DNA of 64,000 bases from Anaerolineales bacterium (GTDB lineage: Bacteria; Chloroflexota; Anaerolineae; Anaerolineales; Villigracilaceae): assembly GCA_020060625.1 (NCBI GenBank), contig JAGUZU010000106.1, positions 34,326-98,325 of the forward strand. Reading direction: 5' to 3'. The notes below the pieces were generated by a model that did not search any database, was not told the DNA's origin, and worked only from the letters and a program-made list of their open reading frames with translations. Positions 46,658-55,733 of this stretch are shown in pieces. Position 1 is the first letter of the stretch. Every line of letters starts with the position of its first letter. The translations under genes were made by a program, and so were the position numbers.

Positions 46658-46685
46658 GTAGGACAAGTCTGTAGACTTGTCCTAC
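46658..46685. repeat. Perfect palindrome GTAGGACAAGTCT-GT-AGACTTGTCCTAC
   Basis: 13-bp perfect arms, 2-nt centre, upstream of folD. Confidence 0.85.
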
Positions 46686-46711
46686 GGTAATTCTATAAAA
46701 AGGAGCAAACT

Positions 46712-47623
46712 ATGACGGCTCAATTAATTGACGGCACTGCCATTGCGAAAAAAGTGCGCGATGAGGTGAAGGAAAAAGTTGCCAAACGCATTGCGGAGGG
46801 CAAGTCACAACCCGGGCTGGCGACCGTGCTGGTGGGGGAACGGATTGACTCGGCAACTTACGTTAATATGAAACAGAAGGCGTGCGCCGAGTTGGGAATG
46901 ACATCCTTTCACCATCCTGTTCCCGCGGATATTACCCAGGAAGACCTGGAAAAACTCATCAAGGAATTAAACGCCGACCCGAAGGTACACGGCATTCTGG
47001 TGCAATTGCCCCTGCCCGATCATTTGGATGAAGAACGCATTTTGCAGCTCATCAGCATCGAGAAGGATGTGGACGGTTTCTCGCCCATCAATCTTGGTCG
47101 TTTGGCTCAAAAGGGACGCGAGCCGTTGTTCGTGCCTTGCACGCCGTATGGTTGTATCTATCTTTTGAAGGAAGCGGGCGTGAAGATCGCTGGCGCGAAC
47201 GCGGTAGTGCTGGGACGTTCCAACATCGTTGGTATGCCCGCCGCGCTCCTGCTCATCAAGGAAAATGCCACAGTGACCGTTGTCCATTCGAAGACAAAGG
47301 ATATTCCTGCCGTGCTGCGCGATGCGGACATCATCATTGCCGCCATTGGTCGCGCGGAGATGGTGCGCGGCGATTGGATCAAGCCCGGCGCGGCGGTCAT
47401 TGACGTGGGCATCAACGGCATCCCGATGCTGAACGAAGACGGCTCCCCGGTCATCAGCCAGAAGACGGGCAAACCGCGCCAGAAACTGGTCGGTGACGTG
47501 AATTTTGCGGAAGCGAATGAAGTGGCTGGCTTTATTACCCCTGTGCCTGGCGGTGTGGGTCCCATGACAATTGCGATGTTGATGGCGAACACGCTCAGGG
47601 CGGCAGAGATTCAAGATAAATAG
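46712..47623 (+). CDS. folD: Bifunctional methylenetetrahydrofolate dehydrogenase/cyclohydrolase
   Basis: GILVQLPLPDHLDEERILQLISIEKDVDGFSPINLG; VLGRSNIVGMPAALLL; TPVPGGVGPMTIAMLMANT. Confidence 0.96.
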   Translation: MTAQLIDGTAIAKKVRDEVKEKVAKRIAEGKSQPGLATVLVGERIDSATYVNMKQKACAELGMTSFHHPVPADITQEDLEKLIKELNADPKVHGILVQLPLPDHLDEERILQLISIEKDVDGFSPINLGRLAQKGREPLFVPCTPYGCIYLLKEAGVKIAGANAVVLGRSNIVGMPAALLLIKENATVTVVHSKTKDIPAVLRDADIIIAAIGRAEMVRGDWIKPGAAVIDVGINGIPMLNEDGSPVISQKTGKPRQKLVGDVNFAEANEVAGFITPVPGGVGPMTIAMLMANTLRAAEIQDK

Positions 47624-47652
47624 CGGTTAAGAAGCCATTAGCGATTGGCAGG

Positions 47653-47682
47653 CAGTCCCGTCGAGAGGCGGGGCTGTTTTTT
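47653..47682 (+). terminator. Intrinsic terminator downstream of folD
   Basis: CAGTCCCG-N8-CGGGGCTG-TTTTTT. Confidence 0.8.
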
Positions 47683-47786
47683 GTGCAGGGGGGGCAGGAC
47701 TTAAGTACCTTGACATATTATCAAATCAGTACTATTATTAGATTGCTAATAGATTGAAGTAAATATTATTTGAGAAAGGAAATGGA

Positions 47787-48143
47787 ATGATCGAGCCTAC
47801 CGCGCAAACCAAAAAATTCCAAAAAGAATTGAACGCAGGGACGTCGTCGCTGGTGTTGTTGAGCGTGTTGAACCGTAGCGGCGAACCGTTGTACGGATAC
47901 CAGATTGCAAAGATGCTGGAAGAGAGCGGTCCGGGCGTGCCGATGATGAAGCAAGGGACTTTGTACCCTGTGCTGCGCTCGCTGGAGGAGAACGGGTTGC
48001 TGGAAAGCACGGTGGAACCTTCGGTTACCGGTCCGCCGCGGCGTTATTACAAGATCACGGAAGAGGGGCGCTCGACGTTGGTCGAGTGGGTGGAACTGTG
48101 GAAACAAACAAAAAAATTTGTAGATGTGATTTTGAAAGGATGA
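47787..48143 (+). CDS. PadR-family transcriptional regulator
   Basis: VLLSVLNRSGEPLYGYQIAKMLEE...MKQGTLYPVLRSLEENGLLES...GPPRRYYKITEEG. Confidence 0.92.
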   Translation: MIEPTAQTKKFQKELNAGTSSLVLLSVLNRSGEPLYGYQIAKMLEESGPGVPMMKQGTLYPVLRSLEENGLLESTVEPSVTGPPRRYYKITEEGRSTLVEWVELWKQTKKFVDVILKG

Positions 48144-48147
48144 CATT

Positions 48148-49047
48148 ATGTTCAAGACAATCGAAGAATATCTGAATGCTTTGAAAACCGAATTGAAGGA
48201 TGCGGACCCGGCTTTGCTGCAGGATGCGCTTTCCGATGCGCGCGAACACTTGACAACGGCGTTGGAAGCGGCTCGGGCGGTGAATCCAGCCGTCGGGGCG
48301 GAGGAGGCGTTGAAGTCCATTGTGGAGGAGTACGGTTTGCCCGAAGAGACTGCCTCCGCCTATCGAGAAGTGGAGCGGCGCATGTCACCCGCGCTGAAGC
48401 AGGTCGTCAAGCCGCGTTCGTTGCTTGGGCGTTTCTTTGGCGTGTATGTTGATCCGCGCGCATGGGGCGGGCTGTTGTATATGTTTATTGCGTTCATCAC
48501 GGGTATATTCTATTTGACCTGGGCGGTGACGGGAATTTCCCTCTCTGTGTCCCTGCTGATCTTTATCTTTGGCTTTCCGCTGGCGCTTTTGTTCCTGCTT
48601 TCTGTGCGCGGGCTGGCGCTGCTGGAGGGACGCCTTGTGGAGGCTTTGCTCGGCGTTCGGATGCCGCGCCGCCCGTTGTTTTCACATCAAGGCATGAAGT
48701 GGTTCGACAGGCTCAAGGCGTTGATGACGGATAAAGCCACATGGATGATGCTGATCTATATGCTGCTGCAATTCGTATTGGGGACGGTGTATTTTGTGAT
48801 GATCACAGTCGTGCTGAGTTTCTCGCTGGCATTCATTGCCATCCCGTTCCTCCAGCCAGCTATCCAGACATCCTTTCCTGGCACAGCATTCATATACTAC
48901 AACGGGACCTCTCACTACTTCCCCGCCTGGTCTTATCCTCTGTGCGTTTTGGGCGGCATTTTGCTGTGGACGATCTTCATGCACATTGTGCGCGGAGTTT
49001 CACAATTGCACGGCAAACTGGCAAAATGGATGCTTGTTTCCGAGTGA
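48148..49047 (+). CDS. PadR-partner membrane protein (HAAS-like N-terminus, sensor-like TM domain)
   Basis: N-terminal YLNALKTELKDADPALLQDALSDAREHL, then repeated hydrophobic 'sensor'-type segments. Confidence 0.7.
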   Translation: MFKTIEEYLNALKTELKDADPALLQDALSDAREHLTTALEAARAVNPAVGAEEALKSIVEEYGLPEETASAYREVERRMSPALKQVVKPRSLLGRFFGVYVDPRAWGGLLYMFIAFITGIFYLTWAVTGISLSVSLLIFIFGFPLALLFLLSVRGLALLEGRLVEALLGVRMPRRPLFSHQGMKWFDRLKALMTDKATWMMLIYMLLQFVLGTVYFVMITVVLSFSLAFIAIPFLQPAIQTSFPGTAFIYYNGTSHYFPAWSYPLCVLGGILLWTIFMHIVRGVSQLHGKLAKWMLVSE

Positions 49048-49062
49048 CAGAGCCCCCGAAGC

Positions 49063-49107
49063 GAATCAAAAAACAGCCCGGCTCAAACCGGACTGTTTTT
49101 TTGATTC
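49063..49107. terminator. Bidirectional intrinsic terminator
   Basis: GAATCAAAAAACAGCCCGG-CTCAAA-CCGGACTGTTTTTTTGATTC between convergent genes. Confidence 0.85.
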
Positions 49108-49112
49108 TGTTT

Positions 49113-51590
49113 CTATGGTCTGATGTAAAGCCCAAGATGATTGGCAACAGCGCGTTCCCTGCCGGGTTTGCCGAGGTCGACGGGGGAGTTTAGCACGCGG
49201 GCTTTGCCGTCGAAGCCTTGAATGACCATGGTGGAGGAACCGCCGCCGTCCATGTTGGCTCCGTGATGGACGCCGTAGGAGATCAGCAGTTCCGCCAGTT
49301 CGGGGAAGGTGACGCCTTCGCTGTACCCGGGCTGGCGTCCATCCACGACCATGAGGGTAAGCCAGCGCGCGTTTTTGTTCACGCCGATGGCGGTGCGGGG
49401 CGCGGGGGCTTGCGCCGCCAGATTCTTGACTGTTTTTCCGTCCATTACCACCATGCGGTCGCCGGAGACCGCGTTGAAAACGTTGCCGCCGAATTTGTTG
49501 AAAGAGACTTGATTCTTCCTCCCGATGTAGAGGACAGGTTGGATGGTCTTCTTTGGCGAGTAGATCGTTCCGCGCGAGGCGGCGAAATCGGAGACGCGGA
49601 CGGGCTCGCCGCCGTTCGGGCAAAGCGCGGCGGGGCTGTAGGAGGCGTCCAGGTAACTGAAATATCCGCCGTTGACGGCGACGTGCAGTTTGAATTCATC
49701 GAGGAATTTGGATGCGGTACGCGTACACAGAATGTCCGTGTTGTTTGATGAGGGCGTTACCAGGAATTCCAACTTTGCGGTTTGCAGGTCGATTGCCATG
49801 ACATGGACGACGATTGGGCGCGGGGATGTTAAATCCTTTCGCAGGTAGGTAATGCCGGGGGTAATGCTCTGTGTGATCGAGGACGGGCGCTCGTTTCCAA
49901 TCGGGACAAGGTAATCCTTTGAACACCAGCCGATGAGACCGTCCAGTTTTTGAATTTGCACCCAGCCGGGGGTGGTCGAATCATCGAGGGCGGGGAGGGT
50001 ATCGTTTTTCAAAACCTTGGCGGTGATTTTGTCGTTCAAGCCTGGTCCCTCGCGGACGTTGAGAACGGTGGTGTTGACGCGATACCAAGTCCTGTCTTTG
50101 TGATCGGGCACTGGCGTGGTCGGCGGGGGTTCGGTCGGCTGCGGCGCATGGACACTGATCAGGTATTCGCTGTAACTCCAGCCGATGAGGGTTCCATCCT
50201 GGTTGCGGATGTTGGTCCAGGAGCCGTCGGTGGTTTCGCCGATCTTTTCGACGAGTTCGCCGAAGTAGACCAGCCCTATCGAGTCATGTTCCAGTCCCGG
50301 TCCCGAGCGGACTTTCAGCGACGAGGCAGTGACGCGATACCAGTTTGTGTCCTCTTCTTCTGGCGGAGGTGTGGGTTCTGGCGCGGGCGTCGGCGTCGGC
50401 GCGTCTGTCTCTGCTAAGTAATCGTTGGAACTCCAGCCGGTCAGGCTGTCATCCGTTTTGCGGATTTGAAGCCAGGAGCGGTCGGTATTTGCTCCGATCT
50501 CCCGCACCACATCATTGAAGAAGATGCTTCCAACCTGGTTGAAGTTTACGCCGGGTCCTTCGCGTACCCGCAGGGATGCGGTTGTGACGCGATGCCACTT
50601 CGATGTGGGAGGCGGCTCGGGCGTTGGTTCCGGCTCGGGCGTTGGCTCCGGCTCGGGCGTTGGCTCCGGTTCGGGTTCAGGTTCAGGCTCGGGCGTCGGT
50701 TGAGGCGCGCTCACTCGCTGCAGATAGGCGGCGAAACTCCATCCGGTCAACCCATCTTCTCTTTTGATGTTGAGCCAGGTCCGGTCTGAATTTGCGCCGA
50801 TCTCCTCCACCACTTGATTGAGGAGAATGCTGCCGATTTGTTTATGGGTCAACCCGGGTCCTTCGCGCACTTTGAGGGATGGCACGGTAACGCGGAAGAA
50901 TTTGCTGAGGGGCGGCGGTTCGGGGATGGGCGTTTCGCTGAGATTGAACCTCGCGCGGAACGCTTCGATGTCGCCGTTGAAATAGTTCAGGTCTATGTTC
51001 TTGCTTTCCACGCCGTACAGGGAGCCGTCGCCGTTGTCGGTAAATTGCCAGAACGTCCAATCCGTCCACGGTTTGGGGACGAGCGGGCTGGCGGCGCCAT
51101 AATTTGCGACCCAAAGAGGATATTGTTTGAAGTAGTTCAGGGATGCAGTGGGGATGCCCGCAGCAACCGTGTTTTCGAGCCAGTAGTAATAGGCGGTATA
51201 GATGCCGATCTCTTTGCCGGGGATGAGTTCCTTGATGCGTTCAAGGAAGGTGTACCAGTGTTTCCATCCCCTGAACGAGCCGTTGTAGTTATCTTCGAAA
51301 TCCGCCCAATGGGGCAGTTCGCCGTACTCCCCGTCGAATAACGACGCCCATAACTCCGCCTGTTTTTTGGGATCGACGCGGCTGTCGTAGAACCAGTACG
51401 AGCCGCGCGGGATGCCCGCCAGTTTTGCCTCGCGCCAGTTGACCTTGAAGTCGCGGTCTGACCAGAGATTTTGCCCGGCGCGGATGATGACATAGCCCGC
51501 GTTGGCGCGCATTCTCCTGAAGTCAATGCCTTCGGGGGTTTGCGGGTCGTCCTGATAAAAACTAACATCGGGTCCGATGACGTTCGCCAT
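49113..51590 (-). CDS. GH25 lysozyme-like + four SH3b + phosphodiester glycosidase (NAGPA/DUF2233-like) fusion
   Basis: GH25 core (IGPDVSFYQDDPQTPEGIDFRRMRANAGYVIIRAGQN...HWADFEDN), SH3b repeats (SLKVREGPG, SLRVREGPG, SLKVRSGPG, VLNVREGPG), C-terminal AVNGGYFS...PRTAIGVN...MVVDGRQPGYSEGVTFPELAELLISYGVHHGANMDGGGSSTMV. Confidence 0.88.
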   Translation of the reverse strand: MANVIGPDVSFYQDDPQTPEGIDFRRMRANAGYVIIRAGQNLWSDRDFKVNWREAKLAGIPRGSYWFYDSRVDPKKQAELWASLFDGEYGELPHWADFEDNYNGSFRGWKHWYTFLERIKELIPGKEIGIYTAYYYWLENTVAAGIPTASLNYFKQYPLWVANYGAASPLVPKPWTDWTFWQFTDNGDGSLYGVESKNIDLNYFNGDIEAFRARFNLSETPIPEPPPLSKFFRVTVPSLKVREGPGLTHKQIGSILLNQVVEEIGANSDRTWLNIKREDGLTGWSFAAYLQRVSAPQPTPEPEPEPEPEPTPEPEPTPEPEPTPEPPPTSKWHRVTTASLRVREGPGVNFNQVGSIFFNDVVREIGANTDRSWLQIRKTDDSLTGWSSNDYLAETDAPTPTPAPEPTPPPEEEDTNWYRVTASSLKVRSGPGLEHDSIGLVYFGELVEKIGETTDGSWTNIRNQDGTLIGWSYSEYLISVHAPQPTEPPPTTPVPDHKDRTWYRVNTTVLNVREGPGLNDKITAKVLKNDTLPALDDSTTPGWVQIQKLDGLIGWCSKDYLVPIGNERPSSITQSITPGITYLRKDLTSPRPIVVHVMAIDLQTAKLEFLVTPSSNNTDILCTRTASKFLDEFKLHVAVNGGYFSYLDASYSPAALCPNGGEPVRVSDFAASRGTIYSPKKTIQPVLYIGRKNQVSFNKFGGNVFNAVSGDRMVVMDGKTVKNLAAQAPAPRTAIGVNKNARWLTLMVVDGRQPGYSEGVTFPELAELLISYGVHHGANMDGGGSSTMVIQGFDGKARVLNSPVDLGKPGRERAVANHLGLYIRP
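50614..50700. repeat. 18-bp minisatellite encoding a PEP(T)EPE linker
   Basis: GGCGTTGGCTCCGGCTCG-type units in tandem. Confidence 0.8.
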
Positions 51591-51638
51591 GATATTCACT
51601 CCTTGTTGTTAGTTGGCTTTAAAAAAATTATACAGGAT

Positions 51639-51992
51639 TTACAGGGCATTTTCAAAATGAGTAATCACGGGGTTCGCGCCGGGCTTGCCCTCGATAGCAA
51701 TCACGTCTATCTGCCAGTGATCTATCCCGTGTTCGGCGGCATAGTAATTTGCGGCGTTGAGCATGTGCTCGCGCTTGCGTGTAGTGATTTGATGTTCCGG
51801 CAGGAAGTTTTTGCTGGAGGTCAGCGTTTTCACTTCGACGAAGATCGTTGTCCCATTTTGTTCGGCGACGATGTCAATCTCGCCATAGGGAGTGCGCACA
51901 TTGCGGGCGACGATGCAAAAACCCCGCTTCATCATAAAGCCGACGGCTGTTTCCTCGCCCCAGGCTCCCACACGCTGGTTGTGATTCGTCAT
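51639..51992 (-). CDS. YraN/UPF0102 family nuclease-fold protein
   Basis: RVGAWGEETAVGFMMKRGFCIVARNVRTPYGEIDIVAEQNGTTIFVEVKT. Confidence 0.92.
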   Translation of the reverse strand: MTNHNQRVGAWGEETAVGFMMKRGFCIVARNVRTPYGEIDIVAEQNGTTIFVEVKTLTSSKNFLPEHQITTRKREHMLNAANYYAAEHGIDHWQIDVIAIEGKPGANPVITHFENAL

Positions 51993-53191
51993 GAAACGAA
52001 ACGCTCCATGAAACCGCGCAGGCGGGCGCGCCAGCTGCTTTTGCGCGGTCTGAATTCATTGACCAGGTTTTCATAGCGGCTCAGCATGAGTTTGGTTGTG
52101 CGTTCGATGTCGTAGGCGATGGAGGCGTCGCGTGCTGAATGGCTCATTTGAGTGCGCAGGACTGGGTCGAGGACGAGGCGGGTGAGTTTGGCGGTGAAGG
52201 CAGGCTGGTCGTGCGTCGCAAGGAAGCCTGTCTTGCCGTCTTCCACCGTGTCGCTCACGCCGACGGATTCGATGCCCATGACCGGAAGCCCCGTCCCCAT
52301 CGCTTCGATGATGGAAAGCGGATGCACCTCCGTAACCGATGCCGTGACGAAGATATTGCCCATGGCGAGATAGGCGGGGAGTTTGCCGTAGTCCACCTTG
52401 CCCGCCATGCGGACGCGTGATGCGACGTTCAAGTCATTGATGAGTGAACGGATTTCATGCTCGAATTGCTGGGAACCGCCGCCAATGAGCATGAGATGAA
52501 CGTTCGGGATGGCTTTGGCGATGCCTGAAAACGACTCGAGCAGAAATGGAATATTCTTTTCGGGCGCGATGCGTCCCGCATAAACAAGAAGGATATCGTC
52601 TTCCTTGTAGCCGAACTGCGCGCGGGGGAGCGGTGTTGCCGCGTGGAAATTTTTCAAGTCTACGCCGTTGGGAACGATCTCGATCTTGCCCTCGACATTG
52701 AGTTCGCGCAAAACCTTTTCCATGCCCGCTGAAGGTGTGATGACAAGGTCTACTGCCTTGCAGAAGGGCGGCATGTAGGCTTGCAAAAGCCCGTTGCTGA
52801 CCTCGTCGGGCATGAGCGGGAGGTAGGCTTGCGCGTACAGGTCGTAGCGGGTGTGGTTGGTGAAAAGGATGGGGATTCGCAGGGGGCGGCAGTAACGAAG
52901 AGCGAGGCGTCCGCTCAGGAACGGGTGATGAACGTGGACGACGTCCATGGTTTGCAGGAGTTTCTTCGCGGCGCGCGTGTAGCGCATGGAGAGGTAAAAG
53001 CCCGTATCCGCCAGCGGCACTCCCGGACTGCGAATTACATTCGGTTCATTATCTTCGTATTCCAGATCGCCAAAGGTAAAAACAAATACCTCGTGTCCGG
53101 CTTTTTCAAGGTGCTGTTTATTGATCTCGACATAATTGGTTATGCCGCTGATATACGGTTTGTAGCTGTCAACCATCATTCCGATGCGCAT
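51989..53191 (-). CDS. GT4-family glycosyltransferase
   Basis: MRIGMMVDSYKPYISGITNYVEINKQHLEKAGHEVFVFT...LLVYAGRIAPEKNIPFLLESF...PLSIIEAMGTGLPVMGIESVGVSD. Confidence 0.9.
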   Translation of the reverse strand: MRIGMMVDSYKPYISGITNYVEINKQHLEKAGHEVFVFTFGDLEYEDNEPNVIRSPGVPLADTGFYLSMRYTRAAKKLLQTMDVVHVHHPFLSGRLALRYCRPLRIPILFTNHTRYDLYAQAYLPLMPDEVSNGLLQAYMPPFCKAVDLVITPSAGMEKVLRELNVEGKIEIVPNGVDLKNFHAATPLPRAQFGYKEDDILLVYAGRIAPEKNIPFLLESFSGIAKAIPNVHLMLIGGGSQQFEHEIRSLINDLNVASRVRMAGKVDYGKLPAYLAMGNIFVTASVTEVHPLSIIEAMGTGLPVMGIESVGVSDTVEDGKTGFLATHDQPAFTAKLTRLVLDPVLRTQMSHSARDASIAYDIERTTKLMLSRYENLVNEFRPRKSSWRARLRGFMERFVS

Positions 53192-53271
53192 ACCGATATG
53201 CTACGGCATGGGCAGGCGAATGTCAAGCGGGAATTCGGGCATGGTAGAATGGAAGCCCTTAAGGAGAAAAG

Positions 53272-53466
53272 ATGCCGGTGACGCTTGTGTTACGCGACAA
53301 GGAATATGAAGTGAAGGCAGGCATGACCCTGCTGGATGCGTTGAAGAAAAGCAACATCGTTCCGGAATCCGTGATCGCGACCCGTGACGGCGAAATGATC
53401 ACGGAGGATGAGATTTTGAAAGACGGTGAGAAGATAAAATTGATCGCGGTGATATCGGGTGGATAA
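53272..53466 (+). CDS. ThiS/MoaD/TtuB-like sulfur carrier protein
   Basis: 64 aa, beta-grasp-like, ends in VISGG; upstream of a TtuA-like gene. Confidence 0.8.
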   Translation: MPVTLVLRDKEYEVKAGMTLLDALKKSNIVPESVIATRDGEMITEDEILKDGEKIKLIAVISGG

Positions 53467-53555
53467 TGTCATTGCGAGGCAGCGTTCTTCCGCCGAAGCA
53501 ATCTCCGTTTAAGGCGGAGACTGCTTCATGGCGCGAGGCGCCACTCGCAGCGACA
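53467..53555. repeat. Dispersed repeat, TGTCATTGCGAGG family (copy 2)
   Basis: TGTCATTGCGAGG...CGAAGCAATCTCCG...CGGAGACTGCTTC...CACTCGCAGCGACA; matches ends of copy 1. Confidence 0.8.
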
Positions 53556-53565
53556 GGTGAAAACT

Positions 53566-54501
53566 ATGAAATGTAGAAAATGCGGCGGCAAAGCTTCGGT
53601 CAACATGCGCCAGCATAAACTGGCATTGTGCAAGGAACATTACCTTGAATGGATTCCCGAACAGACCGAACGCTTCATAAAGAAATATCACATGTTTGCC
53701 CGCGATGAGAGAATTCTGGTGGCGGTTTCGGGCGGCAAGGATTCGCTCTCGCTTTGGGATATTCTCGCGCGTCTCGGTTATCAGGCGGATGGACTGTATC
53801 TTGGTCTTGGGATTGACGGCGGCATCGGCTATTCCCATGAGTCTCAGCGGTTGAGCCAAAAGTTTGCGGATGAAAACAACCTCAAATTGCATGTGGTGGA
53901 TATCGAAGGGGAATATGGGCATTCCATTCCCGTTCTTTCAGAAATCAGCCATCGCGGACATGGCAAGCCGTGCGCCGTTTGCGGTTTAGCGAAGCGCCAT
54001 GAAATGAACCGCATCGCGCGGGACCTCGGGTATGATGTCCTCGCCACAGGGCATAACCTCGACGATGAAGCTGCCGTCCTCTTTGGCAACACCTTGAATT
54101 GGTCTGCGGAATACCTGCTCCGGCAAGGACCTGTCCTGCCCGCTTCGGATGGTTTCGCGCGCAAAGTCAAGCCGTTGTGCCGCTTCTATGAACGCGAGAT
54201 GACCGCCTACGCGCTGGCGCGGGGAATCGAATATATCTACGACGAATGTCCCTTTGCGGAGGGTTCGCAGCAGATCTTCTACAAAGAGGCGCTCAATCAA
54301 CTGGAGAGCGCCCGTCCCGGCGCAAAGCTGACGTTTTATCTGAAGTTTCTGGAAGCGAGAAAAAGCGGGGAATTGTTTGTCGAAAAGAATATCGAACATG
54401 CGCGTTTGCATGCCTGCCCCAATTGCGGACAGCCCACGTCCGCGCCTGGCTTGTGCTCATTTTGCAGGATGGTCGAAAAGGCAAAGGTTGAAACTGAATA
54501 A
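53566..54501 (+). CDS. ttuA: TtuA/TtcA-like tRNA thiolation enzyme with Zn-binding motifs
   Basis: CRKCGG, VAVSGGKDSLSLWDIL, CAVCGLAKRHEMNRIARDLGYDVLATGHNLDDEA, C-terminal CPNCGQPTSAPGLCSFC. Confidence 0.85.
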   Translation: MKCRKCGGKASVNMRQHKLALCKEHYLEWIPEQTERFIKKYHMFARDERILVAVSGGKDSLSLWDILARLGYQADGLYLGLGIDGGIGYSHESQRLSQKFADENNLKLHVVDIEGEYGHSIPVLSEISHRGHGKPCAVCGLAKRHEMNRIARDLGYDVLATGHNLDDEAAVLFGNTLNWSAEYLLRQGPVLPASDGFARKVKPLCRFYEREMTAYALARGIEYIYDECPFAEGSQQIFYKEALNQLESARPGAKLTFYLKFLEARKSGELFVEKNIEHARLHACPNCGQPTSAPGLCSFCRMVEKAKVETE

Positions 54502-54532
54502 AAATGCGCCGGGTTTTCGACGGCGCATTTTT
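54500..54532. terminator. Bidirectional intrinsic terminator
   Basis: AAAAATGCGCCG-N9-CGGCGCATTTTTT. Confidence 0.85.
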
Positions 54533-55521
54533 TATCTTAATAACGTGGTTATCAAACCAAGAAAGAACAAACCGATTGCGATGTACCCCGCGATCTGCTC
54601 GGGTGTGAACAATGTGATGCGCGGCGCTTCAAAACTCAGATGATCGAAATTGTGTCCCGACGGGATTTCCCGCTTTCCAAGAAGCGCATCGCGGAAGGTG
54701 GTGACGTTCGGCGGGCGGCTGTCCGGGTGCAGGGACATTGCCCACTGGATGGCTTTTTCCACATGGGGGCTGATGCGTGGATTGATCTCACGAGGCGGGA
54801 TCAGGCTGCGGGGAGTCAGGAAGCGTTTGCGTACCTCGGCGGGCGGTTCGTTTGTCAGCAGGTGATAGAGAGTCGCGCCGAATGAAAAGATATCCGCGCG
54901 CGGGTCGGTATGCGTATCGTCCCCGCCGTATTGTTCCAACGGGGTGTAAAGCGCAGTTCCCTGACCTTGAATAACGGTGATGGTCACTTCATCGGGAGCC
55001 ATGATTTTTACGAGGCCGAAATCCACAAGTTTGACCAGTCCGCTGGGCGTGAGTTTCAAGTTGCTGGGTTTGATGTCGCGGTGGATGATGGGCGGGTCCT
55101 GATGGTGGAGATAATTCAACGCGTCCGCGATTTGTACCGCCCAGCGCAGCACTTCGTTTTCCGAAAGGAAGGATTTGTTGCGGCGCGCTTCCTGCATTCG
55201 CTCGCGCAGGTCCTTGCCGGGGACGTAATCCATCACCAGATAATCGCGCGCACCCTCGGGGAAATAATCCGAGACCTTTGGCAGGTTGGGGTGATCGAGG
55301 CGCGCAAGAACAGATGCCTCGCGAAAGAACTGCTCGCGGGCTTGCGCAAAAATATCCGGCGGGAGAGCCTGGTTATGCTCAACTTCCTTGAGCGCGCAAA
55401 GGCGGCCTTGCAGACGTAAATCCTCGGCAAGATAAATATTGCCGGTGCCGCCCTGCCCGATCTGTTCGCGGACCTTGTAGCGTTCGCGCAGGATCTCCCC
55501 TTTCTTTAACGATTGGGGCAA
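54532..55521 (-). CDS. Membrane-anchored Ser/Thr protein kinase
   Basis: IGQGGTGNIYLAED, HRDIKPSNLKL, DFGLVK; C-terminal TM. Confidence 0.93.
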   Translation of the reverse strand: MPQSLKKGEILRERYKVREQIGQGGTGNIYLAEDLRLQGRLCALKEVEHNQALPPDIFAQAREQFFREASVLARLDHPNLPKVSDYFPEGARDYLVMDYVPGKDLRERMQEARRNKSFLSENEVLRWAVQIADALNYLHHQDPPIIHRDIKPSNLKLTPSGLVKLVDFGLVKIMAPDEVTITVIQGQGTALYTPLEQYGGDDTHTDPRADIFSFGATLYHLLTNEPPAEVRKRFLTPRSLIPPREINPRISPHVEKAIQWAMSLHPDSRPPNVTTFRDALLGKREIPSGHNFDHLSFEAPRITLFTPEQIAGYIAIGLFFLGLITTLLR

Positions 55522-55733
55522 ATCTTCTCCTTTGGTGCTTTCTGCGGATTTTGCTGATACGTGATTCGTTTCGGCGTCGTATCACTTGCGTATCAGGATT
55601 CGCGCAATTTACAATATAATCATGCACGAAATCCACTTTTCTGCTATATTATAAACGTCTTTGCTCTTGTGGAATATGCAGTCTTTAGAATTGTTATTTT
55701 TCGAAACTTATAAAAGGCGGTGGTTGAGCGGCT

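Noticed and set aside
50614-50700. Tandem 18-bp repeats considered as a CRISPR-like array
   Set aside because: Units are contiguous without spacers and encode an in-frame Pro-Glu linker.
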